From Deferribacterales bacterium (GTDB taxonomy: Bacteria > Chrysiogenota > Deferribacteres > Deferribacterales > JAISNW01), in contig BNUJ01000019.1 in the NCBI GenBank assembly GCA_025997275.1, positions 1 through 18,859 of the forward strand: DNA of 18,859 nucleotides, given 5' to 3'. The notes below the pieces were generated by a model, which saw only the letters and a program-made list of their open reading frames with translations, did not search any database and had not been told where the DNA came from. Both the position numbers and the translations under genes were made by a program. Shown here piece after piece: positions 6,438 through 13,197 of this stretch. Position 1 is the first letter of the stretch, and every line of letters starts with the position of its first letter.

Positions 6438-6466
6438 TTGACAACCGTCTTTTTTCATTGTATTAT
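6438..6466 (+). promoter_or_regulatory. strong sigma70-type promoter without a normal gene
   Basis: TTGACA at 6438-6443, spacer 17, TATTAT at 6461-6466. It is one of the two best promoters in the window, yet no ORF of ordinary size follows before a terminator at 6551-6587. Confidence 0.7.
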
Positions 6467-6472
6467 TAGGCC

Positions 6473-6588
6473 CATGTCAAGTGACAAGGCAAACAGCACC
6501 CTTTAGGGTTCGTTTTGTTAGTAGTAGCAGGATATAATGAGTTTGTGCTTGGGGAAGGACATGCTATCTGTCCCCTCCCCTCTTTTTG
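6473..6588 (+). ncRNA. candidate small RNA, about 115 nt
   Basis: The span runs from the predicted start after the 6438 promoter to the end of the T-run of the 6551-6587 terminator. AGTGACAA (6480-6487) is complementary to TTGTCACT (6586-6593) just past the T-run, so a slightly longer transcript could close end to end. ACCC-TTTA-GGGT at 6498-6509 forms an inner hairpin. I find no SRP (GGAAGGAAGCAG), tmRNA or tRNA signature. A 10-codon frame starts at ATG 6474, 7 nt after the -10 (MSSDKANSTL then TAG), so a leaderless leader peptide is an alternative. Function unknown. Confidence 0.5.
6551..6587 (+). terminator. Rho-independent terminator of the candidate small RNA
   Basis: GGGGA (6551-6555) pairs with TCCCC (6576-6580), and GGACA (6557-6561) pairs with TGTCC (6569-6573). 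A small internal loop separates the two stems, the apical loop has 7 nt, and TCTTTTT follows. Confidence 0.75.
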
Positions 6589-6621
6589 TCACTGGTTTTA
6601 AGGGTTAGTCAAAGATTAAAA

Positions 6622-6750
6622 GGTAGGGGCGGGTTTCAAACCCGCCCGTTAATACCCAATAAGCTCTGACTGCCCTTAGAAAACCATTCACACGTTCACC
6701 ACGTAAGGACTCCTTGCGACATATAAGTCCAGTTGAGTATATAATCCTCC
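6622..6750. repeat. ~130-bp interspersed repeat, copy 1
   Basis: Positions 6622-6699 match 7578-7655 with one substitution in 78. After that the two copies drift but remain alignable to about 6750/7706. It opens with a palindrome, GGGCGGG-TTTCAAA-CCCGCCC, and later forms CGTAAGG-ACT-CCTTGCG at 6702-6718. It ends just before the promoter of the next gene. Confidence 0.85.
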
Positions 6751-6759
6751 AAGATAATC

Positions 6760-6788
6760 TTGACTTTTTAATAAAACGCCTATACTAT
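6760..6788 (+). promoter_or_regulatory. probable promoter of the 6812-7522 gene pair
   Basis: TTGACT at 6760-6765 with TACTAT at 6783-6788 (spacer 17) or TATACT at 6781-6786 (spacer 15). It follows the interspersed repeat directly. Confidence 0.5.
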
Positions 6789-6811
6789 ATGAATCATAGA
6801 GGAGTTGGGCA

Positions 6812-7270
6812 GTGTATAAGATAAAACCTATTGATGATAAAGAGCTGGGAGCTATAAAGAACTCTAAAGAGTTTGCACTTTCTGACGATATAAACAACAC
6901 CAGCAAGTGTGTTTATTCGCTGGTAAGTGATGGGGCTACTAACGAAAGGTGTGCAATACTTGATGTTAGGAGTGTTCCTGATTGGGGAGCACCTAATTAT
7001 AAAAAATATATGCGCATATACTATGCAAACAGACTTTTGGATAGCACTATTACTGACAAAGTAGCACTTGAAAGACGGACAACTGTTCTACTTGGTATAT
7101 TAACGGACGTGTTTGTTCACATAAAGTCTGAGACTGACAGAACACTTGTAAAGATATACGCAGACAATGATTTGGAGTTAGGCATATTTACTGAAATGGC
7201 TAAGGCACTACAAAGTGAATATGAAGTTCGTATGTATAAAAGATGGATAGATATCCGTCGCGTAATTTAA
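6812..7270 (+). CDS. hypothetical protein, 152 residues, first of a two-gene unit
   Basis: GTG start at 6812, with GAGGAG ending 7 nt upstream and a promoter at 6760-6788. The protein is soluble and mixed alpha/beta. The C-terminal half (LVKIYADNDLELGIFTEMAKAL, then YEVRMYKRWIDIR) has the rhythm of a GNAT-like or similar alpha/beta fold: a strand, a helix and a closing strand. I see no acetyl-CoA P-loop (Q/RxxGxG/A), so an acetyltransferase call is not supported. The 79-residue gene follows after 12 nt. The pair is insulated by an interspersed repeat on each side and could be a two-component accessory cassette, but no toxin or antitoxin motif is visible. Confidence 0.65.
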   Translation: MYKIKPIDDKELGAIKNSKEFALSDDINNTSKCVYSLVSDGATNERCAILDVRSVPDWGAPNYKKYMRIYYANRLLDSTITDKVALERRTTVLLGILTDVFVHIKSETDRTLVKIYADNDLELGIFTEMAKALQSEYEVRMYKRWIDIRRVI

Positions 7271-7282
7271 GGGGAGGTAGCT

Positions 7283-7522
7283 ATGATTAAATTAACTAAG
7301 GCTGAAGGATATGAGATTATTAAGAGTGCTCTAGCAAACGTGCTGGCTGACAAAGAGCGTAGTGCTTGCCCCGTTGCACGTGCGTTCATAGGGGCATTGA
7401 ATAGCTATGCCGACAAGGGCTTGCCATTTTCTAAACTATCATGGTTTAAGGGACTGGAAATATTTGAGTTGCTAGACTATGGCAACGTTGACGTTGCTAT
7501 TGAGGAAGAAAAAGTTGCTTAA
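7283..7522 (+). CDS. hypothetical small protein, 79 residues, second of the pair
   Basis: ATG at 7283 preceded by GGGGAGG with 5 nt spacing, a strong ribosome site. The product is largely helical (TKAEGYEIIKSALANVLADK, VARAFIGALNSYADK) with an acidic tail (IEEEKVA). It has no signal peptide or membrane segment and I recognise no family. Very close spacing to the 152-residue gene suggests one transcript and possibly interacting products. After the stop, a short CCCCA/TGGGG hairpin (7537-7548) leads into the second interspersed repeat. Confidence 0.65.
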   Translation: MIKLTKAEGYEIIKSALANVLADKERSACPVARAFIGALNSYADKGLPFSKLSWFKGLEIFELLDYGNVDVAIEEEKVA

Positions 7523-7577
7523 TGAATATCAGAAGCCCCCACTTGGGGTAATAAAATTCCCCTCCTATCATATAGAG

Positions 7578-7706
7578 GGTAGGGGCGGGTTTCAAACCCG
7601 CCCGTTAATACCCAATGAGCTCTGACTGCCCTTAGAAAACCATTCACACGTTCACAAGGCAAGGTTCACTTGCAACATAATAACTCCAATCAAGTATATA
7701 GTTGCC
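7578..7706. repeat. ~130-bp interspersed repeat, copy 2
   Basis: Second copy of the element at 6622-6750, offset 956 bp. In the diverged tail the hairpin remains as GCAAG-GTTCA-CTTGC, where a T-G pair of copy 1 becomes C-G. Again it ends just before a promoter. Confidence 0.85.
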
Positions 7707-7716
7707 TCTTTTTCTA

Positions 7717-7754
7717 TTGACAACTGCTTTCCGTTGGGATAGCCTATGATAGGC
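7717..7754 (+). promoter_or_regulatory. promoter and possible operator of the HEPN/zinc-ribbon gene
   Basis: TTGACA at 7717-7722 and TAGCCT at 7740-7745, spacer 17 nt. An inverted repeat GCCTA-TGA-TAGGC (7742-7754) covers the predicted transcription start and could bind a repressor. Confidence 0.5.
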
Positions 7755-7770
7755 AAGGAGGCAAGATATT

Positions 7771-8838
7771 ATGCCTATAGATAACGAAAGGACTTTTGAT
7801 TTGCTTGTTGAAAATGCTATGGGCTTTATGAAACGCTCTTTAGCAGACTTATCTAAGCCCGAAGATGGCTTGAAATATGCTGTTATCAATTTTTATACGG
7901 CTATAGAATTATTTCTGAAAGCACGTATTCTAAAAGAGCATTGGACTTTGATTGTTTCTCCATCTAAAGCTAGTCTTAGTATGAACAAGTTTTTAGTTGG
8001 AGATTTCAAATCTGTATCATTTGAAGAAATTAAAGATAGATTAAAAGAGACATTAAATACACCTCTTAAAAAAGATGTGGTAGCTAACATAGATAAAGTA
8101 AGGCAACATAGAAACAAGATGGTGCATTTTTATCATCCTGATTATAAGAATGAGAAAGATGAGATTATCGCAGACCAGATGGAGGCTTGGCACGACCTCA
8201 ACCGCCTTTTAATAGGAGATTGGAAGGATGTTTTTAGCGAGCATTTTTCAGATATAAATGAAATGCATAATCAGTTAAAAACTAAATACAAGCCTTATAG
8301 AGCACGCTACTATAAAGAACAATATGATAAAATTAAAGGCACTCTCACTAATGCCGAGAAATGCTCCTATTGTGGATATGAGGCTGTCACTAAGGAGATA
8401 ATAAATATAACGAAAGATATTTCTTTAATAGAGTATAGGTGTAGGATTTGCAGGGATTACTCTGTAGAGTTACAAGCCTCTTGTCCACATTGCCGAAAGA
8501 CTATAATAATTCCTGAATTATATGATAATTTCGTTTGCCCCAAATGTGACAAACAGATTAGCTATAATGATATTGTTAATGAAATAAGTCCACCAAGTTA
8601 TGACCACCATGATTTATATAGTGGAGATTATTATGGCTGTTCATCATGTGGTCATACCGACTCGGTTGTGCCTATGGACGATGGCAACTATTTTTGTACT
8701 TGTTGTTTTAGTATTTACGATTCTATGGACACATGCGAGTGGTGTGGACAGACAAGTAATGCCGTTGGCGAATATTCAGGATTAGAAGGCTGTGATTTTT
8801 GTGACGGCAATCCTGAATGGAACGACCTGAGTAGCTGA
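7771..8838 (+). CDS. HEPN-like domain protein with eight C-terminal Cys-X2-Cys-type knuckles (zinc ribbons)
   Basis: 355 residues, ATG preceded by AAGGAGG. Residues about 30-145 are helical, with LKYAVINFYTAIELFLKARIL and RQHRNKMVHF. RNKMVH at 114-119 is the R-polar-X3-H signature of HEPN domains, many of which are RNases in toxins and defence systems. From residue 198 on there are eight cysteine knuckles: C198/C201, C224/C227, C238/C241, C256/C259, C290/C293, C309-C312 (CTCC), C322/C325 and C341/C344. That is enough for four zinc ribbons, which may bind RNA or ribosomes or sense metals. The end is acidic. The gene is more AT-rich than the housekeeping neighbours and is headed by the interspersed repeat, suggesting accessory origin. 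RNase activity is inferred. A non-catalytic HEPN role is possible. Confidence 0.75.
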   Translation: MPIDNERTFDLLVENAMGFMKRSLADLSKPEDGLKYAVINFYTAIELFLKARILKEHWTLIVSPSKASLSMNKFLVGDFKSVSFEEIKDRLKETLNTPLKKDVVANIDKVRQHRNKMVHFYHPDYKNEKDEIIADQMEAWHDLNRLLIGDWKDVFSEHFSDINEMHNQLKTKYKPYRARYYKEQYDKIKGTLTNAEKCSYCGYEAVTKEIINITKDISLIEYRCRICRDYSVELQASCPHCRKTIIIPELYDNFVCPKCDKQISYNDIVNEISPPSYDHHDLYSGDYYGCSSCGHTDSVVPMDDGNYFCTCCFSIYDSMDTCEWCGQTSNAVGEYSGLEGCDFCDGNPEWNDLSS

Positions 8839-8840
8839 AT

Positions 8841-8864
8841 TGATAAGCTAGCCTTACCTTATCA
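8841..8864. terminator. convergent-gene hairpin
   Basis: TGATAAG (8841-8847) pairs with CTTATCA (8858-8864) around a 10-nt loop, between the ends of the HEPN gene and murJ. Neither side has a clear T-run. Confidence 0.35.
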
Positions 8865-10338
8865 TCTTCCTGATATTTACCCCTGATAGGTGTAGCACGC
8901 CGAAGTATAGTGTCATACAGGCGGTGATTGTGAGTAGCACTGGCAGGTGTAGCATTTTACCAGCGACCAGCGCAACAACCATTGCATAGACGGCTAATAA
9001 TAGCCGCAGTAAGAAACCTAAATGTTGTCTGATGTTAAACTTGTAGCTTCTTATCCCTATGTATAGTAGCCATGCATTGGCTACGGCAGCTATGCTTGAG
9101 GCGAGTGCCACTCCAGCATGCCCCAGTGGGCGCATAAGTATCAAATTAAAGATTAAATTGACAACAAATGACACCCCCGCCACCACAACAGGATATTTTA
9201 TATTCTTTTCAGAGTGGAACACTCGCGTAAAGATTGCCACCAGCGAATAAAAGAGCAAGCCCACAGAATACATTTGCAACGCTTGTGCTGACTTTAGCAC
9301 ATCATATTGCGTAAATGCACGTCTGGCAAATATTAACTGAATAATCTCCTGCGATAACACTACCAAACCTATTGTTGCTGGTAATATTATAAGTAGCAGT
9401 GCAATAATAGCCTTGTCTATCAGTTTTTTGACCTGTTGCGCATCGCCTGAACTACGCGCCTTGCTAAGCTCCGTCAGGCTGACGGTGCTAATCGTGACAG
9501 AAAATATACCCAGCGGAAATTGGAATAGCCTATTAGCATAGAATAGCCACGATATGCTACCCGCCTCTAAGTATGATGCTACTATGCGTCCTATCATAAA
9601 GTTCAGCTGGCTTATAGAAACGCCTGCAATAGAAGGAACTAGTAGCTTGTATGTACGTTTTACGTCTATGTCCACAGGCGAGAGCTTGCCAAAACGGAAG
9701 CCTTTGTGGTAAGAATATACATATACCAGTGCCAGTTGGAACGTACCGCCGAAGAATACGCTGAACGCAAGGCTATATATGTTGCCGTTTTGGTAATAGC
9801 CTACTGTTGCACCCACTATCATCATTATATTGAGGCAAGCGGTGGATGAGTATGCTACATAGTAGCTGTTATTCAGGTTCAAATAGCCTGCAAGTAGCCC
9901 TCCGATACCTACAAAGAACAGATACGGCATTACTATCCGCAGAATATTTGCTCCAGTCTGCACCACATACATATTGTAGGTGGCACCTGGCATAAACAAT
10001 CTGATTATATAGGGTGCAAATAGCATTGATATAAAACAGATTGCCAGCATTAGGAGCGTTTGCACTAATAGCAATTGTGTAAGGTATGTACAGGCAGATT
10101 TTCTGCCGTCGTTGTGGAGTTTATCGCTTAAAAATGGGACGAATGCGGACGATATAGCTCCCTCAGCAAAGAACTGACGGAATAGGTTGGGGATAGCAAA
10201 CGCTACAAAGAATATATCCGTCAAGCCAGTTGCGCCATAGACTCCAGCAATCACCACATCGCGGATAAGCCCGAATACGCGGCTCGTTAGCACCCCAAGC
10301 CCTGAACGGACCAATGATAATATATACGCTGACTGCAT
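8854..10338 (-). CDS. murJ: MurJ lipid II flippase
   Basis: 494 residues from ATG 10338. MurJ flips lipid II across the inner membrane for peptidoglycan synthesis. The MOP-superfamily pattern is clear: SGLGVLTSRVFGLIRDVVIA near the N-terminus, then DIFFVAFAIPNLFRQFFAEGAISSAFVPFL. The repeated hydrophobic helices that follow fit about 14 membrane segments, including WLFYANRLFQFPLGIFSV and GVALASSIAAVANAWLLY in the usual places. A TTG at 10356, right after the hemW stop, would add six residues. I prefer the ATG because TTGCAC-N18-TATAAT ends 6 nt before it. The gene is adjacent to hemW and can be read from hemW or from its own internal promoter. Confidence 0.93.
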   Translation of the reverse strand: MQSAYILSLVRSGLGVLTSRVFGLIRDVVIAGVYGATGLTDIFFVAFAIPNLFRQFFAEGAISSAFVPFLSDKLHNDGRKSACTYLTQLLLVQTLLMLAICFISMLFAPYIIRLFMPGATYNMYVVQTGANILRIVMPYLFFVGIGGLLAGYLNLNNSYYVAYSSTACLNIMMIVGATVGYYQNGNIYSLAFSVFFGGTFQLALVYVYSYHKGFRFGKLSPVDIDVKRTYKLLVPSIAGVSISQLNFMIGRIVASYLEAGSISWLFYANRLFQFPLGIFSVTISTVSLTELSKARSSGDAQQVKKLIDKAIIALLLIILPATIGLVVLSQEIIQLIFARRAFTQYDVLKSAQALQMYSVGLLFYSLVAIFTRVFHSEKNIKYPVVVAGVSFVVNLIFNLILMRPLGHAGVALASSIAAVANAWLLYIGIRSYKFNIRQHLGFLLRLLLAVYAMVVALVAGKMLHLPVLLTITACMTLYFGVLHLSGVNIRKMIR

Positions 10339-10344
10339 CTCTTT

Positions 10345-10374
10345 ATTATATAACAACTAGCTCCATAAGTGCAA
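10345..10374 (-). promoter_or_regulatory. murJ promoter inside the hemW end, leaderless type
   Basis: TTGCAC at 10374-10369, spacer 18, TATAAT at 10350-10345, then 6 nt to the ATG at 10338. Confidence 0.55.
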
Positions 10375-11445
10375 CATTACTTGATTTAATAGCATTAACC
10401 CCTTGTCAGTAGCACGCAAAAAATTATTTTCATAGCATAATAACTCCTGCGCTATTAAATATTGCACCTTTTCCAGAAATGATGTATCAAAGCTGTGTCC
10501 TGTTCTAGTTTCTATCAGTTTAATATCAACGCCGTCTATCTGGCGCAAGCCGAACACTACGCTTTCTAGTGCTGCCTGTTCCGCAGTATATGTTTCTAGC
10601 TCGTCTCTTGCGATGGGATTGTTGATGTAGCTCTCAATGCTAGGTTTGTGTGAATAGCGAATCCGCTGTCTCTCGTTGTAGAGCATAGAGTGCACCCCTG
10701 CACCGATGCCGATGTATTCGGACATCCCCCAATATTTTTGATTATGCACCGAACGGCAACTTGCCTTTGCAAAGTTTGATACTTCATAGCGTTCATAGCC
10801 TGCCGTTTTCAGCATAGCGCAGACATGCTCCGTCTGCTCTGGCTCATCTGTCGGCGCAGTTGTTAGGTAGCCTGTATCTGGGGAGTATGAATAGGCTGAT
10901 ATATGTTCTAGGTTGTAGAGCGTTAGCTCCTGTAAAGTCTCATAAATTGCTCTAGGATTGACAGTAGGTATATCGTAGATAATATCGGCATTTATAGCGG
11001 CATTCGTTCTGTTTTGCAGTTTATCTAGCACTTGTTTAGCCTGTTCTGCATTGTGTGGGCGTCCTAATAATCTTAACACGTCATTATTTAATGATTGGAC
11101 TCCTACGCTGAAACGCGTAATAGGCAACTCGCTGAGCATTGATATAAATTCATCGCTTGTGCTATCAGGGTTTAGTTCAATGGTCATCTCACTGCCGCTG
11201 TAGTTCACTGTTGATAACGTGGCTCTGATGAATTTATCTAGTTTAACCGCTGGGATTATTGACGGCGTGCCTCCACCGATATATATGGTGTCAATAGCAA
11301 CTCCCTTGAATGTGTTTAGCTCCGTTAAGCAAGCGTTAAGATAGCTGTCTATGGGGGAGCTAGCCGAGACAGGTTCGGAATAAAAATCGCAGTAGGGGCA
11401 TTTGCGGATGCAGAACGGCAGGTGTATGTAGAGAGCGTAGCCCAT
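10357..11445 (-). CDS. hemW: HemW-like radical SAM protein (heme chaperone)
   Basis: 362 residues. CIRKCPYCDF at 12-21 gives the radical SAM cluster ligands C12, C16 and C19 followed by Phe. Lack of the fourth Cys of HemN fits HemW. Other family blocks are present: IYIGGGTPS, RFSVGVQSLNNDVLRLLGR.H, YERYEVSNFAK and HNQKYW..SEYIGIGAGVHS. HemW binds heme and a [4Fe-4S] cluster and is thought to deliver heme to respiratory enzymes. It was long misannotated as coproporphyrinogen III oxidase, which is the main wrong alternative. The start is at ATG 11445, placed 8 nt after a TATAAC -10 with no Shine-Dalgarno. It is divergent from pckA and upstream of murJ. Confidence 0.92.
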   Translation of the reverse strand: MGYALYIHLPFCIRKCPYCDFYSEPVSASSPIDSYLNACLTELNTFKGVAIDTIYIGGGTPSIIPAVKLDKFIRATLSTVNYSGSEMTIELNPDSTSDEFISMLSELPITRFSVGVQSLNNDVLRLLGRPHNAEQAKQVLDKLQNRTNAAINADIIYDIPTVNPRAIYETLQELTLYNLEHISAYSYSPDTGYLTTAPTDEPEQTEHVCAMLKTAGYERYEVSNFAKASCRSVHNQKYWGMSEYIGIGAGVHSMLYNERQRIRYSHKPSIESYINNPIARDELETYTAEQAALESVVFGLRQIDGVDIKLIETRTGHSFDTSFLEKVQYLIAQELLCYENNFLRATDKGLMLLNQVMLHLWS

Positions 11446-11453
11446 AATAGCAG

Positions 11454-11482
11454 GTTATATATGAATAGCTTGACAAGTGCAA
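11454..11482 (-). promoter_or_regulatory. hemW promoter, leaderless type
   Basis: TTGCAC at 11482-11477, spacer 17, TATAAC at 11459-11454, then 8 nt to ATG. Its spacer contains the -35 of the opposing pckA promoter. Confidence 0.55.
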
Positions 11483-11498
11483 GAACTTTATTTATAAT
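11470..11498 (+). promoter_or_regulatory. consensus pckA promoter
   Basis: TTGACA at 11470-11475, exact 17-nt spacer, TATAAT at 11493-11498: a perfect sigma70 consensus. An AAGGAGG ribosome site follows at 11521-11527. It overlaps the hemW promoter on the other strand. Confidence 0.9.
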
Positions 11499-11533
11499 GT
11501 AGTTATATTATATTGTCTTAAAGGAGGCAAGCT

Positions 11534-13126
11534 ATGGCTGACGTAGCTAAAATGTTAAAAGAATACGGTATCAAAAACACTGGGGAAGTTTATATGAATT
11601 TGTCCGTGCCCGAGCTTTACGAGCATGCTGTTGACTATGGCGAGGGTTTTATCGCTGAGGGTGGTGCATTGCTTGCCTATACCAGCCCGCACACAGGACG
11701 TAGCCCTAACGATAAATTTATTGTTAAAGAGTCCTCATCTGAAAAAGATATTGATTGGAATAAGAACAACAAGCCTATCACCGCTGAAAAGTTTGAGCAA
11801 GTTTATTCTAAAATGCTTGCTTACGTGCAAGGGCGTGATATATTTGTGCGCGAATGTTATGCGGGTGCTGATGAGGCTAGCCGTCTGAATGTTCGTGTCA
11901 TTACAGAATATGCTTGGCACAATATATTTGCGTCTAATATGTTTATTCGTGAAAAAGACCCTAAAAAGCTGGAAAATTTTAAGGTTGATTTTACCGTTAT
12001 TTGTATGCCGGGCTTGCAAGCGGTGCCAGAGTTTGACGGCACCGTCAGTGGCACATTTGTTCTAGTGAACTTTGCCAAGAAAATCGTTCTCATTGGTGGC
12101 ACAGCCTATGCGGGCGAAATGAAGAAATCAGTATTTTCTATAATGAACTATATTCTGCCTAAAAAAGGCATTCTCAGCATGCACTGCTCTGCCAACATCG
12201 GAAAGAAGGGTGATGTTGCGTTATTCTTCGGGCTGTCAGGCACAGGCAAGACTACGCTATCAACCGACCCAGAGCGTTATTTGATTGGCGATGACGAACA
12301 TGGCTGGAATGATAATGGTATCTTTAATATTGAAGGTGGATGCTATGCCAAGACTATCAAGCTTTCCCCTGAGGCTGAGCCTGAAGTCTATGCTAACACT
12401 AAACGTTTCGGTTCTATATTAGAAAATATCCCGCTGGTTGATGGCACTAGGGTTCTTGACCTTGATGATGAATCTATCACTGAAAATACGCGTGTGTCGT
12501 ATCCGTTGGAGTTTGTGCCTATGGTGTCTAAAGATAATCGTGGCGGGCATCCTAGCAATATCATATTTTTGACTTACGATGCGTTCGGCGTGTTGCCGCC
12601 AGTGTCAAAGCTATCGCCGGAGCAAGCGATGTTTCACTTTGTGTCAGGCTATACTGCAAAGGTTGCAGGCACTGAACGTGGGGTAACTGAGCCACAGGCA
12701 ACATTTTCCACTTGTTTCGGCGGTCCGTTCATGGCGCATTCGCCTTTCACTTATGCTGAGTTGTTAAAGAAAAAGATGCATAAACATAACGCATCAGTCT
12801 ATCTGCTGAACACTGGTTTAACTGGCGGTCCTTATGGTGTAGGCAAACGTTATTCTATCAAGCATACTAGGGCTATCATTAAGGCTATCCTTGAGGGGGC
12901 GGTTGAGGCGGGCGGATATACTAAGGATAAGATTTTTGGTTTTGATATACCTAAGTCTATCCCGGGTGTGCCAGCCGAGATATTGGAGCCACGCAAGGGC
13001 TGGTCTAGCGAGGCTGAATATGACAAGAAGATAAAAGAACTTGCCAAGGCGTTTGTTGATAACTTTAAGCAATATGGTGATTCCGCTGAGGCAAAAGAAG
13101 TCGCAAAAGGCGGACCAATAGCGTAA
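11534..13126 (+). CDS. pckA: ATP-dependent phosphoenolpyruvate carboxykinase
   Basis: 530 residues, the usual family length. It interconverts oxaloacetate plus ATP with PEP, CO2 and ADP in the cytosol, for gluconeogenesis or, in some anaerobes, CO2 fixation with ATP gain. The P-loop GLSGTGKTTLS starts at 233 and the kinase-2 motif GDDEHGW at 252-258. Substrate and metal residues are in place: R56 in TGRSPNDKF, Y192, K197/K198 in GEMKKSVF, H217 in MHCSAN, and K239/T240. The C-terminal GGPFMAHSPFTYAELL and TGLTGGPYGVGKRYSIKHTRA blocks are intact. These match the ATP form rather than the GTP form. A consensus promoter and an AAGGAGG 6 nt before ATG predict high expression. Confidence 0.97.
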   Translation: MADVAKMLKEYGIKNTGEVYMNLSVPELYEHAVDYGEGFIAEGGALLAYTSPHTGRSPNDKFIVKESSSEKDIDWNKNNKPITAEKFEQVYSKMLAYVQGRDIFVRECYAGADEASRLNVRVITEYAWHNIFASNMFIREKDPKKLENFKVDFTVICMPGLQAVPEFDGTVSGTFVLVNFAKKIVLIGGTAYAGEMKKSVFSIMNYILPKKGILSMHCSANIGKKGDVALFFGLSGTGKTTLSTDPERYLIGDDEHGWNDNGIFNIEGGCYAKTIKLSPEAEPEVYANTKRFGSILENIPLVDGTRVLDLDDESITENTRVSYPLEFVPMVSKDNRGGHPSNIIFLTYDAFGVLPPVSKLSPEQAMFHFVSGYTAKVAGTERGVTEPQATFSTCFGGPFMAHSPFTYAELLKKKMHKHNASVYLLNTGLTGGPYGVGKRYSIKHTRAIIKAILEGAVEAGGYTKDKIFGFDIPKSIPGVPAEILEPRKGWSSEAEYDKKIKELAKAFVDNFKQYGDSAEAKEVAKGGPIA

Positions 13127-13140
13127 GATTGTTTGTAAAA

Positions 13141-13168
13141 GCCTCTCCTATACATTAGTAGGAGGGGC
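13141..13168 (+). terminator. hairpin after pckA
   Basis: GCCTCTCCTA (13141-13150) pairs with TAGGAGGGGC (13159-13168), 10 bp with one wobble, loop 8 nt. There is no T-run. It could be a weak terminator or an mRNA-stabilising end. Confidence 0.5.
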
Positions 13169-13197
13169 AGTGTATCTTCAATGGAGTTAAAATAGTA

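Noticed and set aside
6473..6588. SRP RNA, tmRNA, tRNA or 6S RNA
   Set aside because: No GGAAGGAAGCAG tetraloop region, no tRNA-like ends or tag frame, and no long 6S-type rod with a central bubble. Left as an unassigned RNA.
6812..7270. GNAT acetyltransferase
   Set aside because: The C-terminal pattern is suggestive, but the acetyl-CoA binding loop (Q/RxxGxG/A) is absent.
6622..7706. Integron attC sites separating cassettes
   Set aside because: I could not find the RYYYAAC/GTTRRRY core pair or an imperfect palindrome over the full length, and there is no integrase in the window.
10357..11445. Oxygen-independent coproporphyrinogen III oxidase (HemN)
   Set aside because: The cluster motif is CxxxCxxCxF rather than CxxxCxxCxC, and the protein is short, as in HemW.
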